A DNA stretch of 11,450 nt from positions 1 to 11,450 of the forward strand of contig JAEWSD010000071.1 in NCBI GenBank assembly GCA_023398615.1, read 5' to 3'. Below are positions 5,738 to 11,450 of this stretch, in pieces; the stretch's first letter is position 1, and each line of letters begins with the position of its first letter. The position numbers and the translations under genes are program-made. The notes beneath the pieces are model-generated. The model was given only the letters and a program-made list of their open reading frames with translations, ran no database searches and had not been told where the DNA came from. Source of the stretch: Bacillota bacterium (GTDB taxonomy: Bacteria > Bacillota > Clostridia > Lachnospirales > Lachnospiraceae).

Positions 5738-6709
5738 ATGAAACATATTTTAAAAAAGTTAGTGACAATTGTTTTCGTGCTTTCCATGCTGGTGTTTGCC
5801 GGCTGCGGCAGTAAGTCCGCCGGCAGCGACGAAGCGGTGACGGCAGGTCCCACGGCAGGCGCCGAGGTAACAGATGCGGCCGCTCCGGGCGCTTCCGCCG
5901 TACCGGAAGCAGAAGCCAGTGAAACCTTGAAAAAACTGCGTGAAAAGGGAACCCTGATTGTCGGCTCGTCAGGTGACGCACCCTTTGCCTACATTGATCA
6001 GGATACCGGAGAATTTAAAGGTGTTGACGCCGAGATCATTAAGGAAGTTGGCAAGAGGCTTGGTATTCCGAAAGTGGAAATGAGCTTGATTCCTTTCTCC
6101 GAATTAATCCTGAATCTGAATTCCGGTAATATCGATATCATCTGCGACTGTATGTATATAAGGGCGGACAGGGCCGAACAGGTATACTTCGGCGATATCT
6201 GGTATACGCAGGGAGGCGGGCTTTTAGTAGGTGAAGACAGCAGTATTAAGGGTATCGGGGATTTTGATCCCGCAAAGACAGTGATTGGGTATACACCCGG
6301 AACCGTTTGGCAGACAGCCGTGGAAGGCTGGAGTGAGCAGGGGCTGATTAAGGAGGCACGTGCAACCGGCGACCAGTCGGAATCCATCGTTGCCCTTCAG
6401 TATGGTAAAATCGATGCCTTCCTAACGGATTCGACCGTAGTAGAGAATTTATTTGCCAACTCACCCGATACCGTTAAGGGACTTGTCATGGCTCCGGATT
6501 ACAAGGATGATGAAGCGGCAATCGGCAGGATCGCGCCGTCGGTCAAATTCGATGACATTGCATTCATGAAGGAAGTGAATGATGTGGTTGTACAGCTCAG
6601 GGACGAAGGCTTTATCGATCAGGTGTTCAAGGATTACGGCCTTGATCCCAAGCTGCACATGATAACGGATGATCAGAGATTTCACGAGCTCAATGTCAGA
6701 GAAGAGTAG
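5738..6709 (+). CDS. Amino-acid-type ABC solute-binding lipoprotein (family 3)
   Basis: Predicted 323-residue lipoprotein that captures the substrate outside the membrane. A basic, hydrophobic signal peptide ends in the lipobox VFAGC, with C23 as the lipidated cysteine. A low-complexity Ala/Gly/Pro/Glu linker runs to about residue 60. The family 3 fold follows (about 65-305: GTLIVGSSGDAPFAYID, FKGVDAEIIKEVGKRLGI). The family's carboxylate-binding arginine appears to be R145 in MYIRADRAEQV, and the amino-group aspartate D231 in GKIDAFLTDS, so a zwitterionic amino compound is expected. MYIRADRAEQV resembles the ectoine-binding EhuB group. The ATG at 5738 is preferred over the upstream in-frame ATG at 5606 because it opens the signal peptide and has GGGAGG at 5721-5726. 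It is the first gene of the operon. Confidence 0.92.
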   Translation: MKHILKKLVTIVFVLSMLVFAGCGSKSAGSDEAVTAGPTAGAEVTDAAAPGASAVPEAEASETLKKLREKGTLIVGSSGDAPFAYIDQDTGEFKGVDAEIIKEVGKRLGIPKVEMSLIPFSELILNLNSGNIDIICDCMYIRADRAEQVYFGDIWYTQGGGLLVGEDSSIKGIGDFDPAKTVIGYTPGTVWQTAVEGWSEQGLIKEARATGDQSESIVALQYGKIDAFLTDSTVVENLFANSPDTVKGLVMAPDYKDDEAAIGRIAPSVKFDDIAFMKEVNDVVVQLRDEGFIDQVFKDYGLDPKLHMITDDQRFHELNVREE

Positions 6710-6768
6710 GAATGTTGAGATGGTTTGAACGTTCCGAACTATGAAAGTTATGAAAGGAGGCTGATCTA

Positions 6769-7503
6769 ATGGCACTGCTGGAAACGAAGAGATTACAGAA
6801 AAGCTTTGGAGAGCTTAAGGTATTGAAGGACATTAATATATCGATTGAGGAAGGGGAGGTCCTGGTGGTTATCGGGCCTTCGGGGTCAGGCAAGAGCACC
6901 TTCTTAAGATGCCTGAACCTGCTGGAGAATCCGACGGGCGGGGAGATTCTCTATGAAGGTGAAAATATCCTGAGACGGAAGTTTAATGTACGAAACTACA
7001 GAAAAAATGTTGGTATGTGCTTCCAGCGTTTTAATTTGTTTCCTTTTATGACAGTACTTGATAATATCACCTATGCTCCGATCCATAACCTGAAAAAGAA
7101 GAAGGCGGAGGCACAGGGAAAAGCGATGGAGCTGCTGGAAAAGGTGGGGCTGGAGGACAAGGCAAAGGCCTATCCGGACACCTTATCCGGAGGGCAGCAG
7201 CAGCGCGTGGCCATTGCCCGTGCCCTGGCAATGAATCCCAGGATTATGCTTTTTGATGAACCGACCTCGGCGCTTGATCCGGAGCTGGTCGGAGATGTTT
7301 TGAATGTAATGAGGGAGCTGGCCGAAGAAGGAATGACAATGGCGGTAGTTACCCATGAAATGAGCTTTGCCAAAGAGGTTGCCGACAGGGTAATATTTAT
7401 GGATTCCGGTTATGTAGTGGAGGAAGGGCCGCCGGAAGATATCTTTACCGATCCGAAGAATGACAGAACGAAGGCATTTTTATCCCGGGTTCTGAACAAA
7501 TAG
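6769..7503 (+). CDS. Polar amino acid ABC transporter ATP-binding protein
   Basis: Predicted 244-residue cytoplasmic ATPase of the GlnQ/HisP type that powers uptake. All motifs are intact: Walker A GPSGSGKST at 36-44, the Q-loop glutamine (about Q86 in CFQRFNLFPF), signature LSGGQQQR at 139-146, Walker B IMLFDEP with the catalytic glutamate at about 164, the D-loop SALD, and the switch histidine H196 in VVTHEM. Length is typical. AAAGGAGG lies 8 bases before the ATG. The same 13 bases, AAAGGAGGCTGAT, precede the aminotransferase gene. It follows the binding protein by 59 bases and precedes the permease by 19, consistent with one transcript. Substrate specificity is set by its partners. Confidence 0.95.
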   Translation: MALLETKRLQKSFGELKVLKDINISIEEGEVLVVIGPSGSGKSTFLRCLNLLENPTGGEILYEGENILRRKFNVRNYRKNVGMCFQRFNLFPFMTVLDNITYAPIHNLKKKKAEAQGKAMELLEKVGLEDKAKAYPDTLSGGQQQRVAIARALAMNPRIMLFDEPTSALDPELVGDVLNVMRELAEEGMTMAVVTHEMSFAKEVADRVIFMDSGYVVEEGPPEDIFTDPKNDRTKAFLSRVLNK

Positions 7504-7522
7504 CAGCAAGGAGGCAGCAGTG

Positions 7523-8239
7523 ATGGATGTATTAGAAAATTTGAATTTCCCGAAGGCAGTCCACGAATTACTTCCAAAATTATTGGGAAGCGCATTGCAT
7601 ATCGTAATATTTACAACGCTAATCGGCTTCCTGTTAGCAATCGTTATCGGATTTATTCTTGCCTTGGGAAGAGTATCAAAGAATAAAATACTTAACCGTA
7701 TCATAATTGCATTTCAGGAATTAATCCGGGGAACGCCTCTTCTGGTGCAGATGGTTTATGTTTATTATGTGGTTCCTTTGCTGATTGAACTGGCGGCGGC
7801 CCTTCTGGGCTCGAAAGATTTTAATCTCGACATGCCGACGGCAACGGCAGGCATTATTGCTCTTGGGGTAAATTACGGTACCTATATTTCGGAGGTCATC
7901 CGTTCCGCCATTCTCTCCGTAGATCACGGTCAGAAGGAAGCCGCGCTTGCACTTGGGTGTTCTCCGTTACAGGCAATGTTTGAAATTATCATACCGCAGG
8001 CAGTGAAAAATTCTATTCCGGTATTTTGCAACTACCTGATCATGATGGTGAAGGATACCTCTTTAATGGCGTATATTACCGCCCAGGAGTTTCTTATGAC
8101 GACAAAAGCATACACCGCCCAGACTTTCCTAACTATAGAATCCTATACGATTCTGGCAGGTGTCTATCTGATTATTTGTCTTCCGCTGGCATTCCTTGTC
8201 AAGCTGCTGGAGAGAAAGCTGAATAAGGGAAGACGTTAA
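7523..8239 (+). CDS. Polar amino acid ABC transporter permease
   Basis: Predicted 238-residue membrane subunit of the HisM/GlnP type, with about five transmembrane segments. ELIRGTPLLVQMVYVYYVVP at 66-85 is the hallmark of this permease family. The EAA loop that docks on the ATPase is EAALALGCSPLQAM at 139-152. Only one permease gene is present, so the transporter probably uses a homodimer. A GTG at 7520 is also open, but the ATG at 7523 is spaced better (8 bases) from AGGAGG at 7509-7514. It stops 14 bases before the kinase-like gene. Confidence 0.93.
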   Translation: MDVLENLNFPKAVHELLPKLLGSALHIVIFTTLIGFLLAIVIGFILALGRVSKNKILNRIIIAFQELIRGTPLLVQMVYVYYVVPLLIELAAALLGSKDFNLDMPTATAGIIALGVNYGTYISEVIRSAILSVDHGQKEAALALGCSPLQAMFEIIIPQAVKNSIPVFCNYLIMMVKDTSLMAYITAQEFLMTTKAYTAQTFLTIESYTILAGVYLIICLPLAFLVKLLERKLNKGRR

Positions 8240-8253
8240 GAATGGAGGAAGGT

Positions 8254-8892
8254 ATGAAATATGTTATAACGATAAGCAGAGAATTTGGATGCAATGCGAG
8301 AGAAATTGCGCGTAACCTTGCCAGTGCGCTGGGAGTCCCTTTCTATGACAAGGATCTGGTGGATCTGGCGGCGGAAAAAGCCGGAGTCGATATCAGCGTG
8401 ATTACGGAATCGGATGAGAAAATGAATCATAAACAGAACCGTCTGTTTGATGAATTCGGGTACGGCTCTTCCACCACCTTTTTTTCGGAAAAAGCAATCA
8501 GTACCCAGGCTGCGGTCATCCGCGAGATTGCGGACAGGAATGAGTCCTGCATCATGTTCGGCCGCTGTGCGGACTATATCCTCAGAGAATATCCGAATGT
8601 TCTTAACCTTTTCTTTTATGCGCCGATGGATAAGAGAATCCGTCATATTGCTTCTTCCTACGGCCTTTCGGCCAGGAATGCGGAAAAGATGATTAAGAAG
8701 ATTGATAAGCAGCGCCACAATTATTATAAATATGTAACCGGCAAAAACCGCGGAGACAGACATGGTAAGCATGTTATGCTGGACGTGAGCGCCTACGGAG
8801 TGCAGGGCAGCGTCGAATTGCTATATGAAGCAATACGTATCCGCTTTTCAGAGGAGAGTAAAGAAAAATATAAATTCGGCAACTTGGAATAG
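8254..8892 (+). CDS. Cytidylate-kinase-like family protein with altered P-loop
   Basis: Predicted 212-residue protein of the cytidylate kinase-like family common in clostridia, whose cellular role is poorly known. The N-terminus YVITISREFG and the segments VPFYDKDLVDLAAEKAGV, FGRCADYIL (102-110) and MIKKIDKQRHNYY follow the family closely. The glycine-rich nucleotide loop, which I recall as REFGSGGREIA in relatives, reads REFGCNAREIA here (residues 9-19), so two glycines and a serine are replaced. Phosphate binding may be changed or lost. The start at 8254 has GGAGG 5 bases upstream; an ATG at 8242 overlaps that ribosome site and is less likely. Its tight position between transporter and dehydrogenase (14 and 12 bases) suggests a regulatory or accessory role in the pathway, which is inference. 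Confidence 0.82.
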   Translation: MKYVITISREFGCNAREIARNLASALGVPFYDKDLVDLAAEKAGVDISVITESDEKMNHKQNRLFDEFGYGSSTTFFSEKAISTQAAVIREIADRNESCIMFGRCADYILREYPNVLNLFFYAPMDKRIRHIASSYGLSARNAEKMIKKIDKQRHNYYKYVTGKNRGDRHGKHVMLDVSAYGVQGSVELLYEAIRIRFSEESKEKYKFGNLE

Positions 8893-8904
8893 AGAGGTGT
8901 TATT

Positions 8905-10056
8905 ATGGCATATCAGTTTACATTACCCGGCCGTGTGATTATCGGGAAAAATGCTTTGGAGGCCGCCGAATCGGCAATGAAATGCCTGGGGGAGAAGGCA
9001 TTGATTGTTACCGGGAAGGTTGTTACCAGAACGGGGTCGGTTAAGATTCTTACCGATTATTTGGTGAAGTGGGGAATTCGGTATGAGATCTTTAATGATA
9101 TCACCGGAGAGCCTATCGTAGAAATGATAGAAGCAGGGGTCAAAGCCTATCGGGAAACAGGCTGTGACTTTATCGCGGCAATCGGAGGCGGAAGCCCGCT
9201 TGACAGTGCAAAGGCAATCTCGGTTATGAGTGTTCTGAAAGGAAAAATTTCGGACTATATGGGAGCTGAGATCAGCGGGGTATTTCCCCCGGTGGTTCTG
9301 CTGCCAACCACGGCAGGTACGGGTTCGGAAACCACGAAATTTACGGTTATTACGGACGCGGAACGCAATATTAAAATGCTCTTGAAAGGAGATGCCCTTT
9401 TGCCGCAGGTGGCAGTCATTGATCCATCCTTTACGATGACGGCACCGCCGGATATTACGGCTTCCACAGGTATGGATGCCCTGACGCATGCGGTTGAAGC
9501 CTATACCTCCAGAAAAGGAAATACTCTGACGGATCTGTATGCATTATCGGCGGTCAGGCGTATCTTCACTTATCTTCCTCAGGCTTACAATGACGGAAAT
9601 AATGAGAAAGCAAGGGAGGAGATGCAGCTTGCCGCCTTTGAAGCAGGCGTTTGCATTAATAATGCGTCCGTTACGCTGGTACATGGAATGAGCAGGCCGA
9701 TCGGGGCATTGTTTCATGTACCGCACGGGATTTCCAATGCAATGCTGATCAGGGAATGCTTATCCTATGTGCTTGACGGCTGCTACGACAGATTTGCCCG
9801 CATCGCCAGAACGATTGGCACGGCGGGAGAGAGTGAAAGTGATGAAGAAGCAGCAGGGGCATTTCTTAAGGAGCTTGAGAAAATCTGCAGGCACTTGAAT
9901 ATACCGACTCTTTCGGAATATGGAATTAAGAAAGAGGAGTTTGACGCTGCGGTCAATAAAATGGCAGAGGATGCAATGGCGAGCGGGAGCCCCTCCAATA
10001 CCATTAAGGTTGTCACTAAGGAAGATTTAATCAACATTTACCGCAAGCGGTGGTAA
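8905..10056 (+). CDS. Iron-type alcohol dehydrogenase (aldehyde reductase)
   Basis: Predicted 383-residue group III metal-dependent alcohol dehydrogenase; it most likely reduces the aldehyde left by the aminotransferase. The dinucleotide motif GGGSPLDSAK lies at 94-103, and PTTAGTGSE at 134-142. The metal ligands align with those of E. coli FucO: D191, H195, H260 and H274. The non-ligand active-site histidine of FucO (its H267) is R264 here, in HGMSRPIGALFHVPHG; an arginine could pair with an anionic substrate. G37 stands where FucO has the aspartate that favours NAD, so NADPH use is possible. Candidate reactions are sulfoacetaldehyde to isethionate (as with the metal-dependent reductases SarD and TauF), succinic semialdehyde to 4-hydroxybutyrate, or malonic semialdehyde to 3-hydroxypropionate. 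AGAGGTG precedes the ATG. It is the last gene of the operon. Confidence 0.92.
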   Translation: MAYQFTLPGRVIIGKNALEAAESAMKCLGEKALIVTGKVVTRTGSVKILTDYLVKWGIRYEIFNDITGEPIVEMIEAGVKAYRETGCDFIAAIGGGSPLDSAKAISVMSVLKGKISDYMGAEISGVFPPVVLLPTTAGTGSETTKFTVITDAERNIKMLLKGDALLPQVAVIDPSFTMTAPPDITASTGMDALTHAVEAYTSRKGNTLTDLYALSAVRRIFTYLPQAYNDGNNEKAREEMQLAAFEAGVCINNASVTLVHGMSRPIGALFHVPHGISNAMLIRECLSYVLDGCYDRFARIARTIGTAGESESDEEAAGAFLKELEKICRHLNIPTLSEYGIKKEEFDAAVNKMAEDAMASGSPSNTIKVVTKEDLINIYRKRW

Positions 10057-10093
10057 TGGGGATAATCAGTCTTATTCTTACATGAGGTAACAA

Positions 10094-10621
10094 TTAATCG
10101 GTTTTATAAACCTCAGAAAAAACAACTCTTTTGAAATCATAGAATTCATTTTCCGTTATGGCGGATGGATAACTCATAATTTCCAAATAAAGCTCCTGAG
10201 AAGTATTCTGCAAGGCCGGTTGCATATATCCAAATTTGCTGAGGGAGAATCCCAGACGCCGGTAAAATTCCACTCTGCGCTTCGCATCTTTTGTTTGCTG
10301 TTCCTCAACTTCTATAAACACGGGTTTTTTACTTTGATTGAGGTATTCCTTCATCATTTCAGAGCCGATCCCTGCTCCCCGTATTCTTTCTGAAACCGCA
10401 AAATGCTCTATGAACCGGAATTTGTCAAAATTCCATGCTGCAATGAAACCGCCGATATGGTTTTCAGAATCATGTATTACAGATATCTGATAACCCGGAT
10501 TGTGCAATAAGGCATAGGCTTTCTCATAAGTTCTTATTTCGGTGTTTGGGAAAGCCTGGTTCATAATTTCATATACCATTGAAAATTCTTTAACATCTAA
10601 ATTCTTCAATATTTCTTTCAT
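10094..10621 (-). CDS. GNAT family N-acetyltransferase
   Basis: Predicted 175-residue acetyl-CoA-dependent acetyltransferase of unknown substrate. The acetyl-CoA pyrophosphate loop is visible as RIRGAGIGSEMM (79-90), after a beta-strand RFIEHFAVSE. The later RVEFYRRLGF (116-125) is the usual C-terminal helix and strand. IGGFIAAWNFDKF fits the central strands. The start is supported by AGGAG 10 bases upstream. It follows the Rnk-like gene by only 21 bases on the same strand, so the two are probably co-transcribed. It is convergent with the dehydrogenase (37-base gap without a clear terminator). Nothing ties it to the aminotransferase regulon. Confidence 0.88.
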   Translation of the reverse strand: MKEILKNLDVKEFSMVYEIMNQAFPNTEIRTYEKAYALLHNPGYQISVIHDSENHIGGFIAAWNFDKFRFIEHFAVSERIRGAGIGSEMMKEYLNQSKKPVFIEVEEQQTKDAKRRVEFYRRLGFSLSKFGYMQPALQNTSQELYLEIMSYPSAITENEFYDFKRVVFSEVYKTD

Positions 10622-10642
10622 ATTAAATTTGCTCCTGGTTTA

Positions 10643-11050
10643 TCAAAGATGATAGTCACCCGCCGCTTCCGGCTGATATAAAATCTTTTTTATGTGTATT
10701 TTTGAGGTGCCGGACGGGACTTCCCACTCAATGCTGTTCCCTTCCTTATACCCGAGAATAGCTGTGCCTATAGGAGAGAAAATGGATAACTTCATTGCGC
10801 CCAGGTCCGCATCTTCCGGATACACCAGTGAAACCTCTATGTCTTCATCGTTAAGCTGTAACAGCGCCTTTGAGTTCATGGTAATAACATCTTTGGGGAC
10901 CTGCTGCGAATCGACTACTATGGCTCTGTCAAGCTCACCCTCAAGCTTTTTAACAGATTTATCAGTCACTTTATTGCTCTCAGACATTTTATACAGGATT
11001 TTTTTAATCCTGTCTCTATCAATATTTGTAATATAAATACCGGTAGACAT
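10643..11050 (-). CDS. rnk: Rnk-like protein (GreA/GreB C-terminal domain family)
   Basis: Predicted 135-residue RNA-polymerase-binding protein resembling Rnk, the regulator of nucleoside diphosphate kinase. Residues about 4-45 match the Rnk N-terminal helical region (ITNIDRDRIKKILY, KKLEGELDRA). VPKDVITMNS at 51-60 and the end YQPEAAGDYHL at 125-135 are close to E. coli Rnk, which as I recall has DVVTMNS and YQPEAAGDYLL. The second half (about 52-133) is the FKBP-like GreA/GreB C-terminal domain. It lacks the long Gre coiled coil, so it should not trigger transcript cleavage. A GTG at 11059 is open, but the ATG at 11050 has AAAAGGAG 8 bases upstream. It leads the two-gene unit with the GNAT gene. 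Confidence 0.85.
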   Translation of the reverse strand: MSTGIYITNIDRDRIKKILYKMSESNKVTDKSVKKLEGELDRAIVVDSQQVPKDVITMNSKALLQLNDEDIEVSLVYPEDADLGAMKLSIFSPIGTAILGYKEGNSIEWEVPSGTSKIHIKKILYQPEAAGDYHL

Positions 11051-11300
11051 GGCGGGCACTCCTTTTCACTGCTGCATATAATTTCCTGTATGCTTTTCTT
11101 GAAATCTTTGAACATAAAAAAATAAAAGGTCTTTCATTTTTTACTACATCCTGTGGTAAGAAATAAAAGCCCTTCATAGACCGGAACATTATGACGGTTC
11201 TTTTAATTTATTTTATTAATTCTAAGTCTACCTTATTAGACGATATAAGTCAAGTTTAAAAAATGACGATATTTTCCGAAAATTGTAGGATTACAATACA
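11051..11300. other. Intergenic leader and control region of the Rnk-like gene
   Basis: No gene is seen here. From the predicted minus-strand start near 11218 to the start codon there is a leader of about 168 bases. It contains two similar segments, AAATAAAAGGTCTTTCAT (near 11120-11137) and AAATAAAAGCCCTTCAT (11161-11177). A nearly symmetric A/T-rich palindrome is centred near 11131. A perfect inverted repeat, ATTGTA-GGAT-TACAAT (11282-11297), lies 28 bases upstream of the -35 box and could be an operator. Confidence 0.35.
11225..11253 (-). promoter_or_regulatory. Predicted sigma-A promoter of the Rnk-like gene
   Basis: Read on the minus strand: TTGACT (11253-11248), exactly 17 bases, then TAGACT (11230-11225). 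It is the best promoter match facing the Rnk-like and GNAT genes. Confidence 0.55.
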
Positions 11301-11323
11301 TGTGTTACATTCTATGAAAAAAA

Positions 11324-11398
11324 ATAGCGAGAAGTTTTATCCTTTGTGTTATATTTGAATCACCACAAACAAAAAAACCTAAAGGAGCTTCTCGCTAT
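11324..11398 (+). promoter_or_regulatory. Hairpin burying the transposase translation start
   Basis: ATAGCGAGAAG (11324-11334) is the perfect complement of CTTCTCGCTAT (11388-11398), and the right arm contains the A and T of the start codon. Further in, CCTTT (11341-11345) pairs with AAAGG (11381-11385), the ribosome site. An extended -10, TGTTATATT at 11347-11355, lies between the arms, so transcripts from it would lack the left arm and stay translatable. Confidence 0.6.
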
Positions 11399-11450
11399 GG
11401 CTAGTATAACACAAGATATGAGATATCGTCTATCACTTATTAAATACGCT
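11397..11450 (+). CDS. Insertion sequence transposase, N-terminal fragment
   Basis: Only the first 18 codons are in the window: MASITQDMRYRLSLIKYA. I recognise this opening from helix-turn-helix, DDE-type transposases with an integrase core (IS481/IS3-like) that are common in gut Firmicutes, but the family call rests on a very short stretch. AAAGGAG at 11381-11387 is the ribosome site, 9 bases upstream. Translation is probably restricted in read-through mRNA by the hairpin at 11324-11398. The catalytic domain lies beyond the edge. Confidence 0.65.
   Translation, partial: MASITQDMRYRLSLIKYA

Larger units (their letters stand above)
11301..11450 (+). mobile_element. Left end of an insertion sequence, cut by the window edge
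   Basis: A transposase gene starts at 11397, preceded by about 100 bases of non-coding sequence with transposon-like control features. The exact left terminus is not certain. TGTGTTACATTC at 11301-11312 is a plausible terminal repeat start because many elements begin with TGT, but the right end is not visible for comparison. Confidence 0.55.

Noticed and set aside
6710..6768. Possible regulatory element between the binding protein and ATPase genes (GAACGTTC palindrome)
   Set aside because: The palindrome is short with no T-run; the gap looks like an ordinary intercistronic space with a ribosome site.
8236..8772. Minus-strand open frame of 178 codons over the kinase-like gene
   Set aside because: Antisense shadow; the plus-strand frame has a ribosome site, operon spacing and family motifs.
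8923..9489. Minus-strand open frame of 188 codons inside the dehydrogenase gene
   Set aside because: Antisense shadow of a gene with intact metal-binding and nucleotide-binding motifs.
11185..11206. Possible terminator, GGAAC and GTTCT around a 9-base loop followed by T residues
   Set aside because: The stem is only about 5 bp with a wobble, and no plus-strand gene lies just upstream.
1..11450. CRISPR array, tRNA or rRNA genes
   Set aside because: No regularly spaced repeats, cloverleaf-like segments or ribosomal RNA signatures were seen by eye.

Overview
The window looks like the chromosome of a Gram-positive, low-to-moderate GC anaerobe, most likely a gut Clostridia member of the Lachnospiraceae type. 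The reasons are the strong AGGAGG ribosome sites, sigma-A-type promoters, clostridial-style protein sequences, a decayed beta-glucuronidase, and an insertion sequence of a kind I associate with gut Firmicutes. The genus cannot be fixed from this sequence.

Layout. Positions 1-313 are non-coding and hold a good promoter and a structured leader for a membrane GGDEF protein (314-1498). A beta-glucuronidase remnant (1476-1807) overlaps its end; it has lost about 480 internal residues and carries a frameshift. The core follows: a PucR-family regulator (1916-3076), a class III PLP aminotransferase (3194-4522), a convergent AEC-family permease (4540-5490, minus), and a five-gene operon (5738-10056). 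The operon encodes a lipoprotein solute-binding protein, an ATPase and a permease of a polar amino acid ABC importer, a cytidylate-kinase-like protein with an altered P-loop, and an iron-type alcohol dehydrogenase. On the minus strand come an Rnk-like protein (11050-10643) and a GNAT acetyltransferase (10621-10094), probably one transcript. The right edge holds the left end of an insertion sequence whose transposase starts at 11397.

How the core works together. An 18-base site, CCGTTATGCA-NN-TGCACA, lies upstream of the aminotransferase (3077-3094) and of the ABC operon (5581-5598). In both places exactly 22 bases separate it from the predicted -35 box. The second copy also lies in the divergent promoter region of the AEC permease. 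The simplest reading is a single regulon run by the neighbouring PucR protein. It would import an amino compound, move its amino group to a 2-oxoacid, reduce the resulting aldehyde to an alcohol, and perhaps export that product through the AEC permease. Taurine to isethionate is an attractive candidate; GABA to 4-hydroxybutyrate and beta-alanine to 3-hydroxypropionate are alternatives. The substrate is inference.

Other notable features are terminator-like hairpins just downstream of three predicted transcription starts (GGDEF, pucR, ABC operon), and a hairpin that would bury the transposase ribosome site and start codon in read-through transcripts.
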